A DNA stretch of 64,000 nucleotides. Source: CAVVST01 sp963750995. GTDB taxonomy: Bacteria > Acidobacteriota > Vicinamibacteria > Vicinamibacterales > UBA2999. Positions 1 to 8,755 of the stretch are shown here, piece by piece; within the stretch, counting starts at the first letter, position 1; each line of letters begins with the position of its first letter. The position numbers and the translations under genes are program-made. The stretch is taken from contig CAVVST010000005.1 of the NCBI GenBank assembly GCA_963750995.1, forward strand, positions 1,488,001-1,552,000. The letters run 5' to 3'. The notes under the pieces are model-generated. The model saw only the letters and a program-made list of their open reading frames with translations. It was not told the origin of the DNA and searched no databases.

Positions 1-1
1 C

Positions 2-1735
2 AGCCCGGCGACGGAACTCCAGTTCCATCTTTACTGGAACGCCTGGCGCGACTTGGAGTCGACGTTCATGCGCGAGCGGCAGCTCGCCGCCGGCTTCACG
101 CCGCCTCGCGACGACGCGTGGGGCTCGGTCGACGTGATGAAGATCACGGTCGGCGGCACCGATCTTTCGGCACAGCAGCGGTTCTTGGCGCCTGACGATG
201 GGAATACAGCCGATCGGACGGTGATGGCGGTACCGCTTCCGCAAGCAGTGCAGCCGAACGAGATGGTCGAGGTCAATGTCGAGTGGAAGGCGAAAATACC
301 TCGCCCGTTCGCGCGAACCGGGTACGTGGGCGATTACTACTTCATTGCCCAGTGGTTCCCGAAGCTGGGCGTTCTCGAAAACCGCGGATGGAACACGCAT
401 CAGTTCCACGCGGCGACCGAGTTCTATTCGGACTACGGCATGTACGACGTCCGCATGACCGTGCCGGCTGGCTTCGTCCTCGGCGCGTCAGGCCGCCAGA
501 TCGAGCGAACGGCCAACGCCGACGGCACCGAAACGCATCGGTACTCGGGACAGGACATCCACGACTTCGCGTGGACGACGAGCCCCGATTACATCGAGTC
601 GCTGCGGATGTTCGAGCATCCCTCGTTGCCCGCAGTGCAGATGCGGCTGCTGCTGCAGCCCGAGCACGCCGGCCAGGCCTCGCGGCACTTCGACGCCACC
701 GCCGCCGCCCTGAAGTATTACGGCGAGTTCTACGGACCCTATCCGTACGACTCCATCACGATCATCGATCCGGCCTATCAGAGCGCAGCGGGCGGCATGG
801 AGTACCCGATGTTATTCACCGCGGGTACCCGCTGGCTCGCGCCGTCGCGCGTCGCCGTGCCCCAGCGGGTCACCATCCACGAAGCCGGCCACCAGTGGTG
901 GTACGGGATGGTCGGAAGCAATGAATTCGAACACGCCTGGATGGACGAGGGGCTCAACACATTTTCGGAAGCGCGAACGATGGAGGCGGCGGCGTTTCCG
1001 AACTACGTCGGCCTGCGTTTTTTCGGCGGGTTCGTGCCGTGGGTGATCGACGACATTCAGATGGTCCGCGCCACCGATCTGAACCGGCTGACGGGCTACC
1101 GCGACAACGCGGAAGCCGACACTCCGTCGAACCCGACCTATCGCTACTGGCCGTCGACCGCGACGTTCATCACCTACAACAAGACCGCGCTGTGGCTGCA
1201 CACGCTCGAACGCCGGTTCGGGTGGCCGCTTGTCCAGAAGGTCATGTCTACGTATTGGGAACGCTGGCGCTTCAGGCATCCGCTGCCCGACGATTTCTTC
1301 GCCACCGTCAACGAGGTAACAGGTGAGGACATGACGTGGTTCTTTGACCAGGTGTACCGCAGCTCGAATGTCTTCGACTACGGGATCCAGGAATTCAGAA
1401 GCACCCGGCATGGAGACGGCTATCGCACCGTCGTGGTGCCGCGGCGGTTCGGCGAAGCGCTCCACCCAGTTGACGTCGTCACCACGTTCCGCGACGGCAA
1501 GACCGTGACCGAACGATGGGATGGACGCGACCGCAGGGCGATCTATACCTACGACCGCCCGTCGCAGGCGCTGTCGGTGCAGGTGGATCCTGCGCGCCTC
1601 CTGCTGCTCGACGTGAACTACACGAACAACAGCGCGACGCTCGAGTCGCGCGCCGGCGACGCCAGCCTGAAATGGAGCCTCAAGTGGGTCACGTGGCTCC
1701 AGGACCTGATGCTCACCTACGCGTTCTTCGTATGA
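2..1735 (+). CDS. M1-family zinc metallopeptidase, C-terminal part (5' end outside window)
   Basis: Gluzincin aminopeptidase-like enzyme that would hydrolyse peptides with one catalytic zinc. The frame is open to the left edge, so the N-terminus is missing. The zinc site HEAGH is at 878-892, and the third ligand Glu lies 18 residues after the second His, in MDEGL (947-949). The GGMEY substrate-binding motif is at about 793-807 and a region resembling the HEXXH helix bundle follows. The last 130 residues are a beta-rich tail without a recognised domain. The stop overlaps the next start (ATGA, 1732-1735), so translation is probably coupled. The family is clear; substrate and location cannot be read from this fragment. 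Confidence 0.9.
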   Translation, partial: SPATELQFHLYWNAWRDLESTFMRERQLAAGFTPPRDDAWGSVDVMKITVGGTDLSAQQRFLAPDDGNTADRTVMAVPLPQAVQPNEMVEVNVEWKAKIPRPFARTGYVGDYYFIAQWFPKLGVLENRGWNTHQFHAATEFYSDYGMYDVRMTVPAGFVLGASGRQIERTANADGTETHRYSGQDIHDFAWTTSPDYIESLRMFEHPSLPAVQMRLLLQPEHAGQASRHFDATAAALKYYGEFYGPYPYDSITIIDPAYQSAAGGMEYPMLFTAGTRWLAPSRVAVPQRVTIHEAGHQWWYGMVGSNEFEHAWMDEGLNTFSEARTMEAAAFPNYVGLRFFGGFVPWVIDDIQMVRATDLNRLTGYRDNAEADTPSNPTYRYWPSTATFITYNKTALWLHTLERRFGWPLVQKVMSTYWERWRFRHPLPDDFFATVNEVTGEDMTWFFDQVYRSSNVFDYGIQEFRSTRHGDGYRTVVVPRRFGEALHPVDVVTTFRDGKTVTERWDGRDRRAIYTYDRPSQALSVQVDPARLLLLDVNYTNNSATLESRAGDASLKWSLKWVTWLQDLMLTYAFFV

Positions 1736-2739
1736 TCCGGGCCGCGTGGCTCGACGGGCTCAACCGCGTCCGCCGCGCGCCGGCGCTGCTGGCGGGGGTC
1801 TTCCTGCTGACCCTGGTCACGGCGACGCCGCTCGCGGTGATTATGCGCGGCACCATCTCGGCCCACCTGGGCCGCAGCCTCGCCGCCGACGCCGCCGCCG
1901 ACGGGGTGAACTACGACTGGTGGCAGGAGTTCATGTCGCAGGCATCAGGCCTGGATGCGACCTTCACGCCTGCAGTCGTCGGCTTCGCCGCGACGCTCGA
2001 CAGCCTGAGCAGCGTGGCCGACGCCCGCGGCGCGGTGACGCCGGTGGCCGCGGCGCTGGCTATCTACCTGCTCGCGTGGCTGTTCCTCTCGGGCGGCATC
2101 CTCGATCGCCTCGCCCGCCAGCGGCCGACGCGCGCCCACGGCTTCTTCGCCGCGTGCGGCGTTTTCTTCTGGCGCTTTCTGCGGCTTGGCGTGGTTGCGG
2201 GCGCACTCTACTGGGTCCTCTTTACCTACGTGCATCGCTGGCTGCTGGACGACGCCTACGAGAGGCTGATCCTCGATGTCTCAGCGGAGCGGACGGCGTT
2301 CTTCTGGCGGCTCAGCCTGTATTCCGTGTTCGGCGCCGCGCTGGTGGCGGTGAATATCGTCACGGATTACGCGAAGATTCGGTTGGTCGTCGAGGATCGG
2401 CGCAGCGCCGTCGGCGCGTTGTCCGCGGCGCTCGGCTTCCTCGCACGGCATCCGGGCCGCGCGTTGGGCATCTATGCGCTGAACGGCGGGATGTTCCTGG
2501 TTCTGCTGGCGGTGTGGGCGATCGTCGATCCCGGCGCGGGCAGCGCCGGGGCGGGGATGTGGCTCGCGTTCGCCGCGACGCAGGTTTACCTGCTGGCGCG
2601 GCTGGCGCTCAAGCTGCAGTTCATGGCGTCACAGACCGCGCTGTTTCAGCGGTCGCTGGCCCACGCCGGCTATACGGCCGGGCCTCGCCCTGCCTGGCCG
2701 GAATCGCCCGCCGCCGAAACGATCGTCCGGGGCGCGTGA
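1732..2739 (+). CDS. Multi-pass membrane protein of unknown function
   Basis: 335-residue hydrophobic protein starting at the ATG that overlaps the peptidase stop. About six membrane segments can be seen: near residues 14-34, 105-127, 145-168, 195-215, 245-270 and 280-300. A conserved-looking cytoplasmic stretch (DYAKIRLVVEDRR) lies between segments four and five. I recognise no catalytic motif. The overlap with the M1 peptidase suggests one operon, and it may be a membrane partner or an integral part of the same system. Its last 70 bases overlap the 3' end of the convergent ftsH gene. Confidence 0.7.
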   Translation: MIRAAWLDGLNRVRRAPALLAGVFLLTLVTATPLAVIMRGTISAHLGRSLAADAAADGVNYDWWQEFMSQASGLDATFTPAVVGFAATLDSLSSVADARGAVTPVAAALAIYLLAWLFLSGGILDRLARQRPTRAHGFFAACGVFFWRFLRLGVVAGALYWVLFTYVHRWLLDDAYERLILDVSAERTAFFWRLSLYSVFGAALVAVNIVTDYAKIRLVVEDRRSAVGALSAALGFLARHPGRALGIYALNGGMFLVLLAVWAIVDPGAGSAGAGMWLAFAATQVYLLARLALKLQFMASQTALFQRSLAHAGYTAGPRPAWPESPAAETIVRGA

Positions 2740-4544
2740 ACAGGCGCGTTATGCACGACTGAGGCGTCGAGAAGTTCCCTGAGCCGGGCGGCGTCCACCG
2801 ATTCGACGTCGAGCAGTTCGACGGCGAGCGCCGCGACGGCGGCGCGCTGCCGCTCGACGATCTGCCGGGCGGTTTCGTAACCGCGCATCACCAGCACGCG
2901 AATCTCGTCGTCCACGCGGCGCGCCGTTTCCTCGCTGAAGCCGCCGGGACGACTGTCGGTCTCCCATGCGCCCGACGGCCGGCGGAAGTGCAGCGGCCCG
3001 AGCGGCGACATGCCGAGCTCGCACACCATCTTCCGCGCCAGTTCGGTCGCGCGCTCGATGTCGTTCGACGCCCCGCTCGTCATCTGGCGGAGAAACAGCT
3101 CCTCGGCGACGCGCCCGCCCATCAGGATCGCAATCTGCGACTCGATGTACGGCTTCGAGTGCGTATACCGATCTGCCTCCGGCAGCTGCATCGTCACGCC
3201 CAGTGCGCGGCCGCGCGGGATGATCGTCACCTTGTGCAGCGGATCGGCGTCGGGCAGGAGCGACGCGACGACCGCGTGGCCTGCCTCGTGATACGCGCAG
3301 GTAATGCGCTCCTTCTCGCTCATCGCCACCGACTTGCGCTCCACGCCCATCAGGACCTTGTCGCGCGCGGCGTCGAGGTCGAGCGTGTTCACCGTCTTGC
3401 GGCCGGCGCGCGCGGCGAGCAACGCCGCTTCGTTCACGAGGTTGGCCAGATCCGCTCCGGAGAAGCCCGGAGTCCCGCGCGCGATCGATCGCAGGTCGGT
3501 GCCCGGCTCGAGCGAGACCTTGCGCCCGTGCACGCTGAGGATCTGCTCGCGCCCCTTGATGTCGGGGTTGCCGACCATGACCTGGCGATCGAAGCGGCCC
3601 GGACGCAGCAGCGCGGGATCAAGGATGTCCTGGCGGTTGGTGGCGGCGACGACGATGATGCTGTCGGACTGGCTGAAGCCGTCCATCTCGACGAGGAGCT
3701 GGTTGAGCGTCTGTTCGCGCTCTTCGTGGCTGAGCGAATTGCCGCCGCGATTGCGGCCGACGGCGTCGAGCTCGTCGATGAAGATGATGCAGGCCTTATG
3801 GCGGCGCGCGTCGCGGAACAGGCGGCGGACGCGGGAGGCGCCGACGCCGGCGTACATCTCGACGAAATCGGAGCCGCTGGCCGAGATGAACGGTACGCCG
3901 GCTTCGCCCGCCATCGAGCGTGCGAGCAGCGTCTTGCCGGTGCCCGGAGGTCCGACGAGGAGGATGCCTCGCGGAATCCGTCCGCCAATCGACTCGAAGC
4001 GGGCGGGCTCCTTGAGGAAATCGACGATCTCGCTGACCTCGTCCTTCGCCTCGTCTACGCCGGCGACATCCTTGAACGTCACGGTGACCTGCTGCAGGTC
4101 AACCGTGCGGGTCCGCTCGAGCGTCGGCACGCGGCCGGTCATCATGCGGTAGAGCACGAGGCCAGCAACACCAAAGAAAAGAAGCCCCATCCCAAACGCT
4201 GCATAACTGCCGGCCCCGGAGGTCTCGAGTTTGCTCACTTCGAGCCGGATGCCACGCTCGGTGAGGTTCGTGACAAACGTCGGGTTCCCGGCGACGTACC
4301 CCTGCGGCGCAACCGTCTGGAACGTCGTGCCGTCGAGCCGCTCGAAGGTCAGGCCTTCGGTGCCGACGATCACCCGCGACACACGGCCGGCCTGCACATC
4401 ATGTAGAAATTCGGAGAAGGCCACCGTTGACGGCGAGGGCGCACTGGCCCGCAGCATGAAAAACGCTGTCAAAGCGAGCACGACGAGGAGCGCACCTGTC
4501 CCGATCCAGAACAGACGGGTCCGAGGAAGTTTGCCTCCGAGCAC
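2670..4544 (-). CDS. ftsH: ATP-dependent zinc metalloprotease FtsH
   Basis: Membrane-anchored AAA+ protease that extracts and degrades membrane and short-lived cytosolic proteins. 624 residues, normal length. Order: TM1 (about 12-31), periplasmic domain, TM2 (about 112-134), AAA module with Walker A GPPGTGKT at residues 198-205, Walker B IIFIDELDA and arginine-finger region LLRPGRFDR, then the zinc site HEAGH at residues 419-423. The start is GTG (4544-4542), preceded by AAGGG with 6-base spacing. The gene is monocistronic and divergent from the DinB gene. Its 3' end overlaps the convergent membrane-protein gene by 70 bp. Confidence 0.97.
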   Translation of the reverse strand: MLGGKLPRTRLFWIGTGALLVVLALTAFFMLRASAPSPSTVAFSEFLHDVQAGRVSRVIVGTEGLTFERLDGTTFQTVAPQGYVAGNPTFVTNLTERGIRLEVSKLETSGAGSYAAFGMGLLFFGVAGLVLYRMMTGRVPTLERTRTVDLQQVTVTFKDVAGVDEAKDEVSEIVDFLKEPARFESIGGRIPRGILLVGPPGTGKTLLARSMAGEAGVPFISASGSDFVEMYAGVGASRVRRLFRDARRHKACIIFIDELDAVGRNRGGNSLSHEEREQTLNQLLVEMDGFSQSDSIIVVAATNRQDILDPALLRPGRFDRQVMVGNPDIKGREQILSVHGRKVSLEPGTDLRSIARGTPGFSGADLANLVNEAALLAARAGRKTVNTLDLDAARDKVLMGVERKSVAMSEKERITCAYHEAGHAVVASLLPDADPLHKVTIIPRGRALGVTMQLPEADRYTHSKPYIESQIAILMGGRVAEELFLRQMTSGASNDIERATELARKMVCELGMSPLGPLHFRRPSGAWETDSRPGGFSEETARRVDDEIRVLVMRGYETARQIVERQRAAVAALAVELLDVESVDAARLRELLDASVVHNAPVHAPRTIVSAAGDSGQAGRGPAV

Positions 4545-4608
4545 AAGAATCCCTTCGACGCGATTCCGGAGGCCGCCGGGTCTCCGTAGTTTGAGTGGTG
4601 AAGCACTG

Positions 4609-4637
4609 ATCTTATCGGACCATCGCGCCGCTGTAAA
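4609..4637 (-). promoter_or_regulatory. Candidate sigma-70 promoter for ftsH
   Basis: On the minus strand, TTTACA (4637-4632) and TAAGAT (4614-4609) are separated by 17 bases. This would give a 5' leader of roughly 60 bases before the ftsH GTG. It is a pattern match only; the -10 box agrees with consensus at 4 of 6 positions. Confidence 0.35.
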
Positions 4638-4766
4638 TAGCTATCGCACTTGGATTTATCGAGCTCGACGTTAATGAGAACGGCTGGGCGGGGCTTATAC
4701 GGTTGAGATCGTTCGACCTTTCTCTGCACCGTTCTCAACACGTGGAGGGGCTAATATCTCTGGTCG

Positions 4767-5351
4767 ATGCCCGCCTCGGGTCCGCTGGCGCTCGCGCCGG
4801 AGATCGACCGCTTCCGCACGCAGTTTGAGCGGCTCTCCACCGAAGCCGACACCCTCGTCGCTCCGCTCAACGATTCGCAGTTCACCTGGCAACCGACGGC
4901 TGAGTCGTGGTCGGTGGCGCAATGCATCGACCACCTCAATTCAACCGCTCGCGAATATCTGCCGATGCTGGACGAGGGGATCGCCGACGCGATCCGGCGG
5001 GGGCTCTACAGCCCCGGGCCGTACGCCTACAACTGGATCGGCCGGCTGATGGCGTGGGTGGTGGACCCGAACACGCGGATTCGCGCGAAGACACCCAGGC
5101 TCTTTGAGCCGCCGGCGGGCCGGCCGCGCCACGACGTCATGGCCGCGTTCCGCGCCTACCAGGTGCAGTACATCGACCGCCTGAGGCAGGCCAACGGTCT
5201 CGACCTCGCACGCGCCCGCGTCGCCTCACCCGCCGCGCGCTGGATCCGGATGCCGCTCGGCTCCGGGTTCGCGACGATGATTGCCCACGAGCGCCGCCAC
5301 CTGCAGCAGGCACGCCGCGTGGTCGAGAAGTTCAACGAACGGCCGCGATGA
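4767..5351 (+). CDS. DinB-superfamily four-helix protein
   Basis: 194 residues with the DinB/YfiT layout: an N-terminal helix, SVAQCIDHLN carrying the first metal-ligand His (about residue 55), and the C-terminal HERRHLQQ motif (about residue 175) carrying the other two. The family are metal-binding four-helix bundles, many acting as thiol-dependent transferases or stress proteins; the substrate here is unknown. The ATG at 4767 follows a TAATAT box at 4752-4757, so the leader is very short. The 3' end overlaps the convergent transketolase gene by 20 bp. Confidence 0.85.
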   Translation: MPASGPLALAPEIDRFRTQFERLSTEADTLVAPLNDSQFTWQPTAESWSVAQCIDHLNSTAREYLPMLDEGIADAIRRGLYSPGPYAYNWIGRLMAWVVDPNTRIRAKTPRLFEPPAGRPRHDVMAAFRAYQVQYIDRLRQANGLDLARARVASPAARWIRMPLGSGFATMIAHERRHLQQARRVVEKFNERPR

Positions 5352-7179
5352 TGTGGCGCGCCGAGATCCCGGAGCGATCGAGCAACTGCTCGGGCGTCCC
5401 GCTTCGGGGAATCTCGCTGACGGCGAGCCGCCGGACCGTGAACCCGTCTGACGCCAGCGCCGACGCCACCGCATCGCCAATCCCGCCGCCGGCGTAGTGA
5501 TCCTCCACGGTCACGACCCGCCCATTCGTCTCGCGCGCGCATTTCACCAGCGTCGCTGTATCGATCGGCTGCAGCGAATACAGGTCCACGACCCGGATGT
5601 TGATCCCCTGCGCCTTGAGCTCGTCGTATGCCTTCAGCGCTTCGAACACCGTGACGCCCCCGCCCACCACCGTCGCCACGTCGTCGCGACTCTCGCGCAG
5701 CACCTTGAGCCCGCCGACGGTGAACTCGTCGTCGGGTCCGTAGATGACCGGCGTCTTCGGCCGGGACGTGCGCATGTAGACGGGGCCCGGGTGATAGGCC
5801 ATGCGCTCGATCAGTTTTTCCGTGCTGACGCCGTCGCAGGGATACAGCACCGCGATGTTCGGTTCGGCGCGCATCATCGCCAGATCCTCGAGCGCCATCT
5901 GCGACGGGCCGTCCTCGCCAATCGACACCCCCGCATGTGAGCCAGCCATCTTGACGTTCAGGTTGCTGATCGCCGTCATCCGGATGAAGTCGTACGCGCG
6001 CGTCAGGAACGCGGCGAAGGTCGACGGAAACGGAATCGAGCCGCGGCTGGCCAGCCCCATCGCCGCCCCAATCATGCTTTGCTCGGCGATGAAGTTCTGG
6101 TAGAAGCGCTGCGGATGCTGCTGCTCGAACTTCTCGCTGAACGTGGAGTTCTTGACGTCGGCATCAAGGGCGACGATGCGGTCGTCGGTGGCGGCAAGGC
6201 GGGCGATCGCGGCGCCGTACGCTTCGCGCGTGGCCACGCTGTCACCCAGCTTGTAGGCGGTCGGGCCGACTGTCCCCGGCCGTGGGGACTGGCGATGCAG
6301 CGACTTCGGCTTCTCCGGGCGCGGCAGGGGGGCGTCTTCGGAAACGAACTGCGACCGGAGCTCGGCGAGCGCCTTGTCGAGTTCTTCGCCCTTCTTCAGC
6401 GCCTTGCCGTGCCAGCCGCCCTTCCCTTCCATGGTCGAGACGCCCTTGCCTTTCAGCGTCTTCGCGACGATCATCGTCGGCCGGCCGCGGGTTTGACGCG
6501 CCTTCTCGAGCGCGTTGAGAATCGCCGGCAGGTCGTGGCCATCCACGGTCAGCGCATTCCAGCCAAATGCCCGCCAGCGCCCGGCCAGCGCCTCGGTATC
6601 GTGCTGGAGGTGGGTCGGACCGCTCTGGCCAAGCGCGTTCATGTCGGTGATTCCGCACAGGGAATCGACCTTGTGGTACGCGGCGACGTCGGCCGCTTCC
6701 CAGACCGAGCCTTCGGCCGATTCGCCGTCGCCGAGCAGCACGTAAGTGCGGTAATCGGAACCGATGCGCCGTGCGTTCAGCGCGATCCCCACGCCCGCGC
6801 ACAAACCCTGGCCCAGGGAACCGGTGGCGACGTCGACGAAGGGTAGCCGCGGCGTGGGATGCCCTTCGAGATCGGAATCGAGACGGCGAAGCGTCAGCAG
6901 GTCTTCACGCTTGAGGAAGCCGGCTTCGGCCCAGGCGGCGTACAGGATCGGCGCCGCATGCCCCTTCGACAGGACGAAACGATCGTTGTCGGGGTTCTGC
7001 GGGTCCATGGCGTCGTACCGCATCTCGGCAAAGAACAGCGCGGCAACGATTTCGGCGGCTGAGCAGCACGTGCTCGGGTGCCCGCTGCCCGCCTCGCTCG
7101 TCGATATCACGGAATCGATGCGAAGGCGCGTCGCGACGTTCATGAGCGCGGGAATGTTGATGGACGTCTGCACGGACAA
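5332..7179 (-). CDS. tkt: Transketolase (single-chain, animal-type)
   Basis: Thiamine-diphosphate enzyme of the non-oxidative pentose phosphate pathway. About 615 residues, carrying the N-terminal TPP domain (AGSGHPSTCC; GDGESAEGSVWEA), the pyrimidine domain (EQSMIGAAMGLA) and the C-terminal domain (VEDHYAGGGIGDAVASAL). Length and motifs resemble the ~620-residue animal-type enzyme more than the ~660-residue E. coli type. I chose TTG at 7179 because GGAGG lies 7 bases upstream; GTG at 7173 is the alternative. A longer frame to 7347 exists but runs through the divergent gene and is unlikely. A second, different transketolase lies at 45841-47805. Confidence 0.93.
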   Translation of the reverse strand: MSVQTSINIPALMNVATRLRIDSVISTSEAGSGHPSTCCSAAEIVAALFFAEMRYDAMDPQNPDNDRFVLSKGHAAPILYAAWAEAGFLKREDLLTLRRLDSDLEGHPTPRLPFVDVATGSLGQGLCAGVGIALNARRIGSDYRTYVLLGDGESAEGSVWEAADVAAYHKVDSLCGITDMNALGQSGPTHLQHDTEALAGRWRAFGWNALTVDGHDLPAILNALEKARQTRGRPTMIVAKTLKGKGVSTMEGKGGWHGKALKKGEELDKALAELRSQFVSEDAPLPRPEKPKSLHRQSPRPGTVGPTAYKLGDSVATREAYGAAIARLAATDDRIVALDADVKNSTFSEKFEQQHPQRFYQNFIAEQSMIGAAMGLASRGSIPFPSTFAAFLTRAYDFIRMTAISNLNVKMAGSHAGVSIGEDGPSQMALEDLAMMRAEPNIAVLYPCDGVSTEKLIERMAYHPGPVYMRTSRPKTPVIYGPDDEFTVGGLKVLRESRDDVATVVGGGVTVFEALKAYDELKAQGINIRVVDLYSLQPIDTATLVKCARETNGRVVTVEDHYAGGGIGDAVASALASDGFTVRRLAVSEIPRSGTPEQLLDRSGISARHIIAAVR

Positions 7180-7202
7180 GGAAGGACCTCCGGAACGGGA
7201 AT

Positions 7203-7208
7203 TATAAT
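7203..7208 (+). promoter_or_regulatory. TATAAT -10 box, probably leaderless promoter
   Basis: Perfect TATAAT followed by exactly six bases (GCGCGG) and the ATG at 7215. Transcription starting about 7 bases after the box would begin at or next to the start codon. No -35 hexamer is evident. The same box-N6-start arrangement occurs before 16682 (minus), 18508 and 23874. Confidence 0.5.
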
Positions 7209-7214
7209 GCGCGG

Positions 7215-7706
7215 ATGCTCGCGCTGCGGTACGTCTACGTGCTCGCGCTCGTCGTCTGGCTCGGAGGGATGGTCCTGCTGGGTGCGGTGGTGGCCCCGAC
7301 GACGTTCGAAGTTCTGCAGGCGAGCGCGCCGGCGACCGGCCGCGCACTGGCCGGCGACGTGTTCGGCTCGATCCTCAGCCGCTTCCACTACGTGGCCTAC
7401 GCCGCAGGAGGCATTCTGTTGGTGACGCTCGCTATCATGGCCGTACTTGGCCCGCGTCCGGCGTCCTATGCCATTCGAAGCGGCATCATCGTGCTGATGC
7501 TGGGCGTGGCCGCCTACTCGGGCTTCGTGGTGCTGCAGCGCGTGGATGCCATCCAGCGGGAGGTCGGCCACCTGCCGTCACAACTGCCCGCCGGCGACGC
7601 GCGACGCACCGAATTCGATGCGCTGCACCTGCTCTCGACACGCCTGATGATGCTCAACATGGCGGGGGCACTGGTGTTGCTGTACTGGGAAGCCAGAGAA
7701 AGTTAG
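7215..7706 (+). CDS. DUF4149-like small integral membrane protein
   Basis: 163 residues with four predicted membrane helices (about 4-25, 60-80, 88-108, 140-158). The N-terminal helix carries WLGGMVLLGAVVAP, typical of the DUF4149/TMEM205-like family, whose function is not established. It begins six bases after a TATAAT box. The TAG stop (7704-7706) is the first part of the palindromic repeat that fills the gap to the next gene, so that insertion seems to have set the C-terminus. Confidence 0.75.
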   Translation: MLALRYVYVLALVVWLGGMVLLGAVVAPTTFEVLQASAPATGRALAGDVFGSILSRFHYVAYAAGGILLVTLAIMAVLGPRPASYAIRSGIIVLMLGVAAYSGFVVLQRVDAIQREVGHLPSQLPAGDARRTEFDALHLLSTRLMMLNMAGALVLLYWEARES

Positions 7707-7755
7707 AAGTTGGGAAGCTTACTTTCCACTTCCAACTTCCCACTTCTAACTTGAA
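7704..7755. repeat. Palindromic repeat, empty (ORF-less) copy
   Basis: Left arm AAGTTAGAAGTTGGGAAG and right arm CTTCCCACTTCTAACTT are reverse complements apart from one base, joined through CTTACTTTCCACTTCCAA. The same outer sequence (CAAGTTAGAAGT) forms the ends of the unit at 24844-25461, which carries a gene in the middle. Here the arms meet directly. The element supplies the stop codon of the upstream gene and the TTG start of the isocitrate dehydrogenase gene. As RNA it would fold into a long hairpin. Confidence 0.75.
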
Positions 7756-8755
7756 ACACACAATCACCCTCATCCCGGGCGACGGCATCGGGCCTGAAGT
7801 CACCGCAGCCGTCGTCACGATCGTTGAACGTGCCGGACTGCAGGTGGAATGGGAGCCGCACCTGGCCGGCGTCGCGGCGCTTGAGCGGCACGGCGCGACG
7901 CTCCCGGTCGAACTCCTCGACTCAATCAAGCGCAACAAGGTCGCGCTCAAGGGGCCGGTCACCACGCCCGTCGGCGGCGGGTTCACCAGCGTGAACGTCG
8001 GGTTACGGCAGGCACTCGAGTTGTTTGCGAACCTGCGGCCGGTCTGGAACATCCCGTCGATCAAATCGCGCTATGAGAACGTCGACCTGGTGATCGTGCG
8101 CGAGAACACCGAGGACCTGTACGCGGGGCTCGAGCACGAAGTCGTCCCCGGCGTCGTCGAGAGCCTGAAGATCATCACCGCCACTTCGTCCACCCGGATC
8201 GCGAAGTTCGCCTTCGAGTACGCGCGCCGGCATGGCCGCAGGCGCATCACCGCCGTGCACAAGGCGAACATCATGAAGATGAGCGACGGGCTGTTTCTCG
8301 AATCCATCCGCAAGGTCGCCGAGCAGTACCCCGATATCGTCTGCGACGATCGGATCGTCGACGCGGCCTGCATGCATCTCGTGATGAATCCGACGCAGTT
8401 CGATGTCCTGCTCCTGCCGAACCTGTACGGCGACATCGTCTCGGACCTCGCCGCCGGACTCGTGGGGGGCCTGGGGGTCGTCCCTGCCGCGAACCTCGGG
8501 GTTGAAATCGGCGTCTTCGAAGCCGTTCACGGCAGCGCGCCGGACATTGCCGGCAGGAACATTGCGAACCCGACGGGACTGCTGCTTTCGGCGCTGCTGA
8601 TGCTGCGGCATATCGGTGAAGGCGCGATTGCGGACCGCATCATGAAGGCGGTCGGCGAGGTACTGAGCGAAGGGAAGGTCCGCACGCGCGATATCGGCGG
8701 GACTGCGACCACGACCGAATACGCCGAAGCCATTTGCCGGCGGTTAGCTGCCTAG
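7751..8755 (+). CDS. NAD-type isocitrate dehydrogenase (IDH/IPMDH family)
   Basis: 334-residue beta-decarboxylating dehydrogenase. N-terminal IPGDGIGPEV, substrate-loop RENTEDLYAGLEH, metal-binding Asp region LPNLYGDIVSDLAAGLVGG and C-terminal NPTGLLLSALLML are all present. The S-VNVGLR phosphorylation-loop region and ENTEDLY favour isocitrate over isopropylmalate; homoisocitrate or tartrate activity cannot be excluded. It would convert isocitrate to 2-oxoglutarate in the TCA cycle. The start is TTG at 7751, inside the right arm of the palindromic repeat and without a clear Shine-Dalgarno sequence. The stop directly abuts the next GTG start. Confidence 0.88.
   Translation: MKHTITLIPGDGIGPEVTAAVVTIVERAGLQVEWEPHLAGVAALERHGATLPVELLDSIKRNKVALKGPVTTPVGGGFTSVNVGLRQALELFANLRPVWNIPSIKSRYENVDLVIVRENTEDLYAGLEHEVVPGVVESLKIITATSSTRIAKFAFEYARRHGRRRITAVHKANIMKMSDGLFLESIRKVAEQYPDIVCDDRIVDAACMHLVMNPTQFDVLLLPNLYGDIVSDLAAGLVGGLGVVPAANLGVEIGVFEAVHGSAPDIAGRNIANPTGLLLSALLMLRHIGEGAIADRIMKAVGEVLSEGKVRTRDIGGTATTTEYAEAICRRLAA

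Noticed and set aside
2988..4406. Long plus-strand ORF (472 codons) opposite ftsH
   Set aside because: It is a codon-bias shadow of ftsH; composition is low-complexity Arg/Ala/His and no motif or ribosome-binding site supports it.
5352..7347. Longer transketolase start at 7347
   Set aside because: The added 56 residues are Arg/Ala/Pro-rich, overlap the divergent gene, and a GGAGG-TTG start exists at 7179.
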